Of a DNA stretch of 64,000 nucleotides, positions 20,076 to 28,016 are shown one piece after another. The stretch comes from Tenacibaculum skagerrakense (lineage in GTDB: Bacteria > Bacteroidota > Bacteroidia > Flavobacteriales > Flavobacteriaceae). Below the pieces are notes generated by a model, which worked only from the letters and a program-made list of their open reading frames with translations, was not told where the DNA came from and did not search any database. Location: assembly GCF_004345825.1 (NCBI RefSeq), contig NZ_SLXM01000001.1, positions 1-64,000 of the forward strand, given 5' to 3'. Positions within the stretch are counted from its first letter, which is position 1. Each line of letters starts with the position of its first letter. The translations under genes were made by a program, and so were the position numbers.

Positions 20076-20228
20076 ATTCATGTCAGTTCGGGTAACGACG
20101 TAAGGAGTTGTATCGAGAACTAACTCCATTTTTATTGGATTAAGTGTTCATGAACCTCCTAAAGTCGCTTTCATTGTATCAAGAAAAAGAACGGTAGAGA
20201 TATACTTTATAAACCATAAATTACTGTT

Positions 20229-20415
20229 ATTCATTCTTTTTTCCATTGATGAAAAAAGAAACAAAAAAATCTAGTCTTCTTAGCTTTTCACTCATAAAAA
20301 TCTCATCCTCGAAACGAAATGAAAAAAACTCATCCTCCTTTGGTCGGATTCAAACAGCTTTTCATTTTTATCGTTTCTTGCGGTGGATTTTATGGCTCAA
20401 TCTAAAGAGGACGTT
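20229..20415. repeat. Dispersed repeat family A, copy 2
   Basis: Nearly identical to copy 1 from CTAGTCTTCTTAGC onward, but it lacks the block containing ATCGACGTTAGGAGATTCAT, which in copies 1 and 3 lies between the two conserved parts. A separated piece of that block (GTGTTCATGAACCTCCTAAA, reversed) is found just upstream at 20140-20165. Confidence 0.8.
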
Positions 20416-20434
20416 TTCTGCTTAAGAAATTGTT

Positions 20435-20672
20435 CGTCATTGCGAACGAAATGCAATGAAGTGAAGCAATCTGCAATTCGACTGAAAGATTACTTCGGCT
20501 AGTTACCAAACTGCTTTTGGCACAAGCCTCGTAATGACGTTTCCTGTCAGTTCGAGTGAATTTTGCGAATGAAATGAGCGTAATTTGTATCAAGAACTAG
20601 TTTTTAGCTCACAACCACATCTCGATACAATTCATCAACTTCTTAAAAGTTGCTTAATCACTCGATGTGACA
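20435..20672. repeat. 238-bp composite repeat, tandem copy 1
   Basis: Two joined elements. The first (20435-20539) starts CGTCATTGCGAACGAAA and ends CGTAATGACG, an imperfect inverted repeat of the 'CGTCATTGCGA...CGCAATGACG' type. The second (20545-20672) starts TGTCAGTTCGAGTGAA and ends CACTCGATGTGACA, again forming a long imperfect hairpin. The whole block is repeated at 20687-20925. Confidence 0.8.
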
Positions 20673-20686
20673 TTTCGTTTTTATTT

Positions 20687-20925
20687 CGTCATTGCGAACG
20701 AAAAGCAATGCAGTGAAGCAATCTGTTATTCGACTGAAAGATTACTTCGACTAGTTACCAAACTGCTTTTAGCACAAGCCTCGTAATGACGTTTCCTGTC
20801 AGTTCGAGTAAATTTCACGAATGGTAATGAGAGAAATTAGTATCGAGAACTAATTATGAGTTCCAAACCACATCTCGATACAATTCATCAACTTTTAAAA
20901 AGTTGCTAAATCACTCGATGTGACA
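20687..20925. repeat. 238-bp composite repeat, tandem copy 2
   Basis: Second copy of the preceding block after a 14-bp spacer, same order and orientation and mostly identical, with scattered substitutions. The pair is a local tandem duplication of two adjacent REP-like elements. Confidence 0.8.
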
Positions 20926-20952
20926 AACCTGTTTATCCATTCATATTTTCTC

Positions 20953-21129
20953 AGCGGACTTCGCTGAACGTCTTGCAGAGATACAATTCCATCAGCGAAC
21001 TTCGCTGACACTTTCGCAAGAGAACAGAACCACCAGCGAACTTCGCTGGCCGTTTCGCAAGGTTACAATTTCATCAACGAACTTCGCTGACCATTTCGCA
21101 ACGATACAATTCCTCCAACGAACTTCGCT
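20953..21129. repeat. Five-unit tandem array with exact 41-bp period
   Basis: Palindromic cores of the form A(G/A)CG(A/G)ACTTCGCT start at 20953, 20994, 21035, 21076 and 21117, exactly 41 bp apart. The consensus core AGCGAA-C-TTCGCT is a perfect inverted repeat. The stretch between cores is also conserved (consensus GAC..TTTCGCAAG..TACAATT), so this is a tandem repeat and not a CRISPR array. A matching five-unit array in the opposite orientation lies at 59774-59950. Confidence 0.85.
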
Positions 21130-21190
21130 GACGCTTTTGTACAAATAAAAGAACGACAGAAATATATTTTATAAATGATAAATTTTTGTT

Positions 21191-21355
21191 GTTCATTCTT
21201 TTTTCATTGATGAAAAATGAAATCGACGTTAGGAGATTCATGAACACTTAAAACAATAAAAAAGAGTGAACTAATCAAAAAAATCTAGTCTTCTTAGCTT
21301 TTCATTTTTGTCGTTTCTTGCGGTGGATTTTATGGCTTAATTTAAAGAGGACGTT
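21191..21355. repeat. Dispersed repeat family A, copy 3 (internally deleted)
   Basis: Carries both ends of family A but lacks the central part with CATCCTCCTTTGGTCGGATT. The junction is exactly at AGCTTTTCA, which in full copies occurs twice and flanks the missing segment. This is the signature of a deletion between short direct repeats. Confidence 0.8.
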
Positions 21356-21389
21356 TAAACTAGAACTCAAAAGATAAATCATAAAATTG

Positions 21390-21460
21390 CGTCAAGCTGA
21401 ATTCATTTCAGCTTCTCATGATGAGATTCCGAAACTCCCGAGATTTCGGGACGGAATGAC
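21390..21460. repeat. Dispersed hairpin repeat (CTGAATTCATTTCAG type), copy 2
   Basis: Second copy of the 20004-20075 element, in the same position relative to repeat family A. It holds GAGATTTCGGGACGGAATGAC at its right end. After it, 21461-21728 holds fragments of the same repeat families and AT-rich sequence without a gene. Confidence 0.7.
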
Positions 21461-21728
21461 ATTTAGCACAAGCCTCGTAATGACGTTTCCTGTCAGTTCA
21501 AGTGACGATGTAAGGAGTTGTATTGAGAACTATTTTTTCTTCTCCAACAAAAAAAGGGTGTTTTTCCTGAATATTTTACCAAATAGAATCTTTTAAATTT
21601 AAAGCTGAAAAAGAATAAGCAATAGCCAATCCTCCTGTTTCTTTCCTTTTTCTTAGAAATTTTATGAATTAAAAAGTAACTGTGGTTTTATACAGGCTTT
21701 TTTTACTGGATAGCAGGAATAAAAGTTT

Positions 21729-21745
21729 GTATATAAGCCGTTAGC
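21729..21745. other. Possible attC-like half-site before the first island gene
   Basis: GTATATAAGCCGTTAGC resembles the outer end of the complete attC-like site at 22979-23106: its reverse complement begins GCTAACGGCTTATA, compared with GCTAACAATGGCTATA there. It would mark the left border of a cassette holding the gene at 21767. The match is short. Confidence 0.35.
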
Positions 21746-21766
21746 TTTAATTTAAAAAACCTCAGA

Positions 21767-22963
21767 ATGCCATTTGTAACTGAATACAATACAAGTTTAG
21801 TTTTCAAAAAACTCATCGGAGAAATTCCAGAGGATATAAGGAATTGGCAGCCATATAAAAAGTCTATTTACTTTCTGAATCGACTTGATAAAACCAACCT
21901 ACTCTATTTTAAAAAGTTCTGTGAAAATCCAATCGATAATATTGATAGAATTTACAAAGCAATTGAAGTTGTGGATAAAAAAGAGTTTGTCTATGAAGGT
22001 TCGAAGCCATCCTATCACAAATATGACAATTGCGATAGACTTTCTTCAAATTTTGTGAATTACAGAATACCAACACAAATAAAGGAAAAAGGAGAAGAGG
22101 AAATTGAAAAATATAGAGCTTGGTTTAAGGAAAATGAATCTTCGTTTAAGGACGGACCTGATGTTTATCAAATGCGACTTCAAACAAAATTCGGGATTAT
22201 TGAAGGAATACAAAAAGTTGATTATAAAAATAGTGGGAATGTTTACAAAGAAAATCTGACGCTTGAAGAAATTCAAACGAGAATCGATAGTCTACTGCAT
22301 AATGCGGCACAATTTTTTAAACGCAACGAAAAAAGACAAGAAGTTATAAGACGCTTTCAAACAGCAACTTTTTTAGCTTTCAAAGAAGAAGAGATAGAAA
22401 ATAATACGACTGAATATTCAGATGAAGAGTTAAAGGCTATTCTAAAACTTTATTATTATTTATTCATTGAGCCAACTATTTACTACTTAAAGGAATTTTT
22501 CAAAACATTTTATAACGCAGAAATTGAGATTAACGAAAAAATATTTGAGGCATTAAATTTTAAAAAATGCGGTTACTGCTATTCCGAGAATTATGAAAAA
22601 GAATCCAACAGACTTGCAAATAAAAAAAGAATATTAATTGAAAAATTTGGCGAATATGAATTTCCAATCGAGCCAACAAAATTTAATTTTTCGGATATTC
22701 CAGAAACTAACAAGAGAATTGCATTTATTTACTGTCGAGTTTACAGATTAATAAGTGAAAAATACAAAGAAGACGAAATTGGAAAATATAAGCAGTACAA
22801 AATTGAATACATAAATCATAAGAACAGATTTATTTACCAAGTCACTAAGATATATGAATCTGAAATATCAGGAATTGAACTATTTAGAAAATACATAACT
22901 AAAATAGTACAGGATAAAGAAACAAGAGTGACGGAATTTACAACCTATGCTTATGAAATATGA
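21767..22963 (+). CDS. Unrecognised cytosolic protein of the accessory island
   Basis: 398 residues, not recognised. Highly charged (Glu/Lys-rich), no signal peptide or membrane segment. A CxxC pair in KKCGYCYSENYEKESNR near 265-280 could bind zinc, but no second pair is visible. The last third is helical. The composition is AT-rich and lysine-rich like the following island genes. It lies between the left repeat cluster and a complete attC-like site, so it looks like cargo of a mobile cassette. A defence role is suggested by company only. Confidence 0.7.
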   Translation: MPFVTEYNTSLVFKKLIGEIPEDIRNWQPYKKSIYFLNRLDKTNLLYFKKFCENPIDNIDRIYKAIEVVDKKEFVYEGSKPSYHKYDNCDRLSSNFVNYRIPTQIKEKGEEEIEKYRAWFKENESSFKDGPDVYQMRLQTKFGIIEGIQKVDYKNSGNVYKENLTLEEIQTRIDSLLHNAAQFFKRNEKRQEVIRRFQTATFLAFKEEEIENNTTEYSDEELKAILKLYYYLFIEPTIYYLKEFFKTFYNAEIEINEKIFEALNFKKCGYCYSENYEKESNRLANKKRILIEKFGEYEFPIEPTKFNFSDIPETNKRIAFIYCRVYRLISEKYKEDEIGKYKQYKIEYINHKNRFIYQVTKIYESEISGIELFRKYITKIVQDKETRVTEFTTYAYEI

Positions 22964-22978
22964 GAAAAAAAAACTAAA

Positions 22979-23106
22979 GCTAACAATGGCTATAAGTAAT
23001 TGCTTGTTCTCGCCTACTTCTGAAAATCCTTGCGGATTTTCAGTTTGGTGTGTACTTGCTAAGTTAAGTGCTAAACCAGGCAACTACTCATAGCCGAGAC
23101 CGTTGA
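22979..23106. mobile_element. attC-like recombination site
   Basis: The outer arms GCTAACAATGGCTATAAGTA (from 22979) and the end GCAACTACTCATAGCCGAGA (from 23080, closed by CCGTTGAG) are largely complementary, with a few unpaired bases forming a bulge, as in integron attC sites (AAC...GTT ends). The interior contains a perfect 10-bp hairpin CTGAAAATCC-ttgc-GGATTTTCAG (23020-23043). A second, partial copy at 25136-25165 shares 30 identical bases with the left arm. Similar long inverted ends often follow orphan genes in Bacteroidota genomes (recalled, not checked). Confidence 0.55.
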
Positions 23107-23139
23107 GTGTAATTAAAACTAACAAACTAAATATTTAAA

Positions 23140-24252
23140 ATGGAACTTGATTTAATAGAAAATCTTAAAACGGAAAAAGTAGAGTTGAAAAATCTACTAT
23201 TAAATCCTAATAACCCAAGATTAATGGGGAAAAGCAGGAAAGTAGATCTTCCGGATACTAGAGTTTCTGAAGAGCAAATTCAAAAAACAGTATTAAGAGA
23301 TATAAAACTTGAAGGAATTAGTGATTTATATGAAAAAATTAAAAAACTTGGATTTCTATCAATAGATAGAATTGTAGTGCGTAAAATTTCTGATTCAGAT
23401 AATTATATAGTGTTAGAAGGAAATAGAAGAATTTCAACTGCTAAAACTTTATTACAAGAACACTTAGATGGAATAATTACATTAGAAGATAATCTTTTAA
23501 ACTCGTTAAAAAACATAGAGGTTTTAGTTTATTCTGGTACAGACAAAAATGTCCTTTGGCTTTTGCAAGGAATGAGACACATTAACGGAATTAAAGAATG
23601 GGGAGCATTGCAACAAGCAAGATTTCTGCACGTAATGCAACAAGAAGAGTCTTTAAATGCAACTGAATTGGATAAAATGACTGGATTTGGCCGAAATACA
23701 ATTGCTAATAAAATTAGATCATATAAAGGTTTTAATTTTAGTCAAGAAATTTATCACGGAGAACTAAATGAGAACAATTTTAGTTTATTTCAAGAAGCCA
23801 TTTTTACAAGACCTTTAATAAAATCTTGGTTGGAATGGAATGAAGGAGAATCTAAGTTTGATAATTTAGAAAACTTAGAAAAGATACTAAATTGGTATGT
23901 TGGAGATGAAGAAGGTAATAGAAAACTTGAACGAGTACTTGACATAAGGGATCATTTTAACAAACTACTGCTTCCTGAAAACAAAAGCATTTTAGTGAAA
24001 TTTGAGGAAGAGGATGAATTTTCAATAAATGAAGCAATCCAAGAATTAAGAAATAAAGATGCTGAAAAATCAGCTCAAAAACATCAACTTGATTTAGAAG
24101 AGAGAATTACTCGACTTAATGATTTGTATACGGAATTATCGACTTTGCCAATTGTTAACATACTCAAAGACGCTAACAAATTAAGGTTTAAAGAAATAAT
24201 TAAAAAAATAAACGAATCAGCATCTTTTCAATTGACAATTTTAGACAAATAA
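23140..24252 (+). CDS. ParB/Spo0J nuclease-domain-like protein of a two-gene cassette
   Basis: 370 residues. The N-terminal 110 residues look like a ParB N-terminal domain: a LLLNPNNPRL start segment, a KIKKLGFLSIDRIVV strand-helix unit, then VLEGNRRISTAKTL (Gly94-Asn95-Arg96-Arg97), the ParB box II core. It continues with a helical region including FGRNTIANKIRSY, a helix-turn-helix-like segment, and ends in charged helices. Such domains bind or cut DNA or hydrolyse CTP. No ParA partner is present, so chromosome partition is unlikely. The next gene starts 6 bp later. Together they look like a DNA-targeting defence pair. Confidence 0.78.
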   Translation: MELDLIENLKTEKVELKNLLLNPNNPRLMGKSRKVDLPDTRVSEEQIQKTVLRDIKLEGISDLYEKIKKLGFLSIDRIVVRKISDSDNYIVLEGNRRISTAKTLLQEHLDGIITLEDNLLNSLKNIEVLVYSGTDKNVLWLLQGMRHINGIKEWGALQQARFLHVMQQEESLNATELDKMTGFGRNTIANKIRSYKGFNFSQEIYHGELNENNFSLFQEAIFTRPLIKSWLEWNEGESKFDNLENLEKILNWYVGDEEGNRKLERVLDIRDHFNKLLLPENKSILVKFEEEDEFSINEAIQELRNKDAEKSAQKHQLDLEERITRLNDLYTELSTLPIVNILKDANKLRFKEIIKKINESASFQLTILDK

Positions 24253-24258
24253 TTAGCT

Positions 24259-25128
24259 ATGAAAATTAGCGACATTAAAAAATTTGTTGAACACCTAAAA
24301 GTAATAAACAAAAACCGTTTCTATCTATCTGAAGAATTCATAAAATGGAATAGTGACAATTTTAAAATGTCAGAAAATGAATCAGCAGAAGTTTATGAAA
24401 TTAATGCAAATAAAATAACTAGACAAATAAAAGGTTATATTGAATCCTGTGAATCGAAACATATTTTTTCTGAATTCAAATTTGACGAATTCGATTCAGA
24501 TGTTCTAATTAACACTAAATTTTTAGAAGGAAAAGATCAAAAAGACAACATAGAATACAAACTCGAATGGAGAAATAAATTTTATGAATTATTAAAGCAA
24601 ATTGATTGGAGAGAATTTGAACTATTAGGACAACTTATCCTAACAGAAAATCATATTGAAAATATACAAATCACAAAATCTCAAAAAGATCAAGGAATTG
24701 ATTTCTATGGGTATTTTAGTTTAAAAAATATCAAATCACTTCCTCGTTTTTATAATTATTTCAAGTTTAGAATAATTGGTCAAGTAAAGCATAGTGAAAA
24801 AAACAAAGGAGTTGATCATCAAAAGGTCGCCTCTTTTGGAACGGAAATAAATAAACTAAGGAAAACAACTGATAAATCTTATTTCGTAAATCTGGATGAT
24901 GATTTTATAAACTCAAAATGGCCTATTTTAGGTATTTTCATAACTAATAGTTATTATCCAATAAAAGCAAAAGATTTCGCTAATGAATATGGAATAATAT
25001 ATTGGGATGGAGAACAAATTTCTCAAGATTTAGCAACCAAAAAAAATATAGACAAACTTTTTGATGAAATTTCTCAAGATCTATCGTTAGAAAAACTAAA
25101 AGTATTAATAAAAGAAATATCGAAATAA
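24259..25128 (+). CDS. Mrr-like restriction endonuclease-fold protein
   Basis: 289 residues. The first 110 residues are charged helices. From about residue 115 comes a restriction-endonuclease-like core: WREFELLGQLIL, then Asp148 in QGIDFYGY and the Gln175-x-Lys177 pair in GQVKHSE, i.e. the D...QxK active-site form typical of Mrr_cat. Residues 205-250 carry LGIFITNSYY and IIYWDGEQIS strands as in Mrr-type nucleases. It should be a DNA endonuclease. It is translationally close (6 bp) to the ParB-like gene and ends just before a partial attC-like site, so the two genes move as a unit. Confidence 0.8.
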   Translation: MKISDIKKFVEHLKVINKNRFYLSEEFIKWNSDNFKMSENESAEVYEINANKITRQIKGYIESCESKHIFSEFKFDEFDSDVLINTKFLEGKDQKDNIEYKLEWRNKFYELLKQIDWREFELLGQLILTENHIENIQITKSQKDQGIDFYGYFSLKNIKSLPRFYNYFKFRIIGQVKHSEKNKGVDHQKVASFGTEINKLRKTTDKSYFVNLDDDFINSKWPILGIFITNSYYPIKAKDFANEYGIIYWDGEQISQDLATKKNIDKLFDEISQDLSLEKLKVLIKEISK

Positions 25129-25135
25129 CTACACC

Positions 25136-25165
25136 AACAATGGCTATAAGTAATTGCTTGTTCTC
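25136..25165. mobile_element. Partial attC-like site (left arm only)
   Basis: Thirty bases beginning AACAATGGCTATAAGTAATT are identical to the left arm of the complete site at 22979-23106. The remainder of the site is missing: the sequence changes after GTTCTC and runs into the phospholipase-D-like gene. It marks the right border of the ParB/Mrr cassette and suggests an old deletion or replacement to its right. Confidence 0.6.
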
Positions 25166-25204
25166 TTGCAATAGAAGCACAAGAAAATAAAAATTGAGTT
25201 TATA

Positions 25205-25966
25205 ATGTACTACAACGGAGCTAATTGTGACATATACATCGGTAAAGGTGCTGGGAGAAAATTATTAAATGACATGCGCAATGCAAAAAAGTCTATTAAA
25301 ATAGTTTCTCCTTTCTTATCTCCGTTTTTAATATCTGAATTGATAAATTTTAAAAAACGGAATTTAGAAGTCGAACTAATTACAACTGACAACATTGAGG
25401 ATTATTATGGAAAATATGAGAAAAACATCCATAAACTCATTATACAAAATAGAGAAATTGATAAAGGAGCTGCTGAAAAGAGAGAAAAATGGAAAGACCT
25501 TGTAAAAATATTAAGCTACATTAATTTTGGGTTAGTAGCAACTTTAAGTGCAATAGCCTATTATTTACAAGACAGAAAAGTTGCTTTTGGCTTAATTCCA
25601 ATAGTGGTTATATTTCTTATTATAAGGTTTTACAAAACCAAAGTAAAAAATAAAAGGATTTACTTCTATTAGTATTCACAGTTATTCCCTTTTAAAGTGT
25701 ATAAATCTCAAGGTTCAACAAGTATAGGCGAAACATTAATTCACGGAAAAATTTATTTGATAGATGATGAAATAGCCTATTTAGGTTCGTTAAATTTTAC
25801 TGCTAGTGGCACAAAATATAACTATGAAACTAGAATAAGAACTACAGACGTAAATGCTATAAAAGAAATTAAACAAGAGTTTTATCAATTAATGCATCAT
25901 TCAGGTTTACCTGAAAAAGATATACAATTTTGGGGTAAACAGTCATATAGAGAACCTATAAACTAA
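25205..25966 (+). pseudogene. Phospholipase-D-like protein split by one in-frame amber codon
   Basis: The frame is continuous from 25205 to 25966 except for TAG at 25670-25672 (codon 156). The eight codons after it (YSQLFPFK) and the following GTG at 25697 are in the same frame. The N-terminal part has the PLD-like strand KSIKIVSPFLSP near 30-41 and two hydrophobic segments near 105-145. The C-terminal part has a full HKD motif, His180-x-Lys182-x4-Asp187, then GSLNFTASG. Only one HKD is present, as in dimeric Nuc-type enzymes. Either this is a recent nonsense pseudogene, or two separate peptides are made, or the stop is read through. The catalytic half alone lacks the first strands. It sits at the right edge of the accessory island. 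Confidence 0.75.
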
Positions 25967-25970
25967 CCAA

Positions 25971-27830
25971 CTACCCCTCCATTTTCATCGACAACTCAAA
26001 CCAACGTTCTTCTTTAGTTTCGAGGTCTTCAATAATTTGTTGGAGTTCTAGAGATTTGTCGTTAATCTCTTCTGGCGCAACGCTTCCGTTAGCAAATTGT
26101 GCTTCTATGTCGGTTTTCTTTTTTTGGAGTTTTTCAATATCAATCTCTAAAATTCCAAACTCGCGCTTTTCGTTGTAGCTTAACTTTCCTTTTTGAGGTG
26201 TTTTTTCTTGCTGTACAGGCGCTTTTTTCTCTTCTTTAGGTTCGGGTTCTCTAGAGTCTTCATACGCTCTAAAATCGGAGTAATTTCCAGGGAAGTTCTC
26301 CACAACACCATCTCCTCTAAACACAAACAACGAATCCACAATTTTATCCATAAAATAACGGTCGTGCGACACCACCATTAAATTCCCAGGGTAATCCAAC
26401 AAGAAGTTTTCTAATACGTTTAATGTTACCACATCTAAATCGTTGGTAGGCTCATCTAAAATCAAGAAGTTCGGATTTTGTATTAACACCGCACATAAGT
26501 ACAAGCGCTTTTGCTCACCTCCACTTAACTTTTCAACAAAATCGTATTGTTTTTTACGGTCAAATAAGAAACGTTCTAGTAATTGAGCCGCCGAAATTCT
26601 TCTTCCTTTGGTTAACGGAATTTCTTCTCCAAATTCCTTAATCACTTCAATTACCTTCTGCCCTTCTTTAATGTTAATTCCCTTTTGCGTGTAGTAACCA
26701 AACTTTACCGTTTCACCTACTACAATTTTTCCGCCATCAACTGGAAGTTGTCCTGTTAGTAAATTTAAGAACGACGATTTACCCGTTCCGTTTTTACCAA
26801 TAATCCCGATGCGTTCTCCTTTTTTAAACACATACTCAAAACCGTCTAAAATTATTGTATCACCAAACGACTTTTTCAGCTTATGTAATTCTACAATTTT
26901 GCTTCCCAAACGCTCCATATTAATTTCTAACTGCACTTCGTGTTCGTTTCGGCGTTGGTGTGCTTTTTCTTTAATTTCGTAGAAATCGTCAATACGCGAT
27001 TTCGATTTGGTAGTACGCGCCTTTGGTTGACGACGCATCCAATCTAATTCCTTTTTATATAAACTTTTGGCTTTACCAAGATTGGTCGCTTCCAAAGCTT
27101 TTCGTTCTTCTTTGTTTTGTAAGTAGTACGAGTAATTTCCTTTGTATTTGTATAACTGTCCGTTATCTAACTCGATAATTTCATTACACACACGCTCTAA
27201 AAAGTAACGATCGTGCGTTACCATGAATAAGGTAATTTTTTCACGGGCAAAAAAGGCTTCTAACCACTCAATCATTTCTAAATCTAAGTGGTTGGTAGGC
27301 TCATCTAGAATTAACAAATCGGGTTTATTAATTAAGATAATGGCCAATGCCAAACGCTTTTTTTGTCCACCCGATAAATTCCCAACTTTTTGCTGTAAAT
27401 CTTCCAGCTTTAACTTCGATAAGATTTGCTTGTACTGCGTTTCAAAATCCCACGCATTGTGTTGGTCCATTAAATCAAAAGCCGCTTGATAGGCTTCTGC
27501 ATCATTTGGATTTTGTAAGGCTTTTTCGTATTGCTGAATAATTGGTAAAATAGTATTCTCGGTAGAAAAAATGGTTTCTTCAATAGTTTTTGAAAGATTG
27601 AATTCGTGGTCTTGCGATAAATACGCAATATGAATTCCTTTTCTGCTAACTACTTGTCCAGAATCGGGTGTGTCTTTTCCCGCAACAATATTTAAAATAG
27701 AAGTTTTACCACTACCGTTTTTCGCTACAAAGGCAATCTTTTGGTCTTTGTTAATTCCAAAAGATAAGTCTTCAAATAAAACGCGTTCTCCGTAAGCTTT
27801 AGAGATATTTTCAACAGTAAGGTAATTCAT
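25971..27830 (-). CDS. ABC-F family ATPase (Uup-like)
   Basis: 619 residues with two ABC ATPase domains and no membrane segments. Walker A 1 is AKNGSGKTS (about 36-44) and Walker A 2 is GKNGTGKSS. Signatures are LSGGQKKRLALA and LSGGEQKRLYL, and Walker B segments are LLILDEPTNHLDL and FLILDEPTNDLDV. The linker between domains is Lys/Arg-rich. A C-terminal extension of about 80 residues is a charged coiled coil, as in Uup. ABC-F proteins act on the ribosome or, for Uup, affect DNA transposition and precise excision. It has its own -7 box and the divergent side is the protease cluster. Confidence 0.92.
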   Translation of the reverse strand: MNYLTVENISKAYGERVLFEDLSFGINKDQKIAFVAKNGSGKTSILNIVAGKDTPDSGQVVSRKGIHIAYLSQDHEFNLSKTIEETIFSTENTILPIIQQYEKALQNPNDAEAYQAAFDLMDQHNAWDFETQYKQILSKLKLEDLQQKVGNLSGGQKKRLALAIILINKPDLLILDEPTNHLDLEMIEWLEAFFAREKITLFMVTHDRYFLERVCNEIIELDNGQLYKYKGNYSYYLQNKEERKALEATNLGKAKSLYKKELDWMRRQPKARTTKSKSRIDDFYEIKEKAHQRRNEHEVQLEINMERLGSKIVELHKLKKSFGDTIILDGFEYVFKKGERIGIIGKNGTGKSSFLNLLTGQLPVDGGKIVVGETVKFGYYTQKGINIKEGQKVIEVIKEFGEEIPLTKGRRISAAQLLERFLFDRKKQYDFVEKLSGGEQKRLYLCAVLIQNPNFLILDEPTNDLDVVTLNVLENFLLDYPGNLMVVSHDRYFMDKIVDSLFVFRGDGVVENFPGNYSDFRAYEDSREPEPKEEKKAPVQQEKTPQKGKLSYNEKREFGILEIDIEKLQKKKTDIEAQFANGSVAPEEINDKSLELQQIIEDLETKEERWFELSMKMEG

Positions 27831-27857
27831 AATCTAGTGTTCGTGCTTTTAAGCAGG

Positions 27858-27865
27858 CAAAGGTA
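27858..27865 (-). promoter_or_regulatory. -7 box (TACCTTTG) for the ABC-F gene
   Basis: CAAAGGTA on the plus strand is an exact TAnnTTTG match on the minus strand. The expected start is about 20 nt before the ATG. No -33 TTG at the right distance. Confidence 0.4.
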
Positions 27866-27966
27866 GTGTTTAAGAGTGGAATATTTTGTTGGGATTAACT
27901 ATTAAAGTGTATTGAATAAATGGCTGAAGATGATTCCCGCTTTCGTAGATTTAATAAAAACAAAAA

Positions 27967-27985
27967 CCCGAGCACTTGGCTCGGG
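27967..27985 (-). terminator. Terminator of the first M43 protease gene
   Basis: 7-bp GC-rich stem CCCGAGC / GCTCGGG with a 5-nt loop. On the minus strand it is followed by TTTTTG. It lies 32 bp after the stop at 28017. The same CCCGAG stem is reused in the terminators of the two other protease genes. Confidence 0.8.
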
Positions 27986-28016
27986 AATTCGTATATAATA
28001 ATAAATAGGGATTTTA

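Noticed and set aside
20402..20593. Small protein-coding gene on the minus strand
   Set aside because: The open frame is built entirely of dispersed repeat sequence, and the tandem copy at 20687 does not keep a comparable frame.
20953..21129. CRISPR array
   Set aside because: Repeat-like spacing is regular, but the stretches between cores are also conserved, there are only five units, and no cas genes are near. It is a tandem repeat.
22561..22620. HNH endonuclease in the 398-residue island protein
   Set aside because: Only one CxxC is seen (KKCGYCY) and no His-Asn-His arrangement follows.
25670..25672. Pyrrolysine or other recoding at the amber codon
   Set aside because: No sign of pyl genes in the window and PLD-like proteins are not known to need it; a plain nonsense mutation is simpler.
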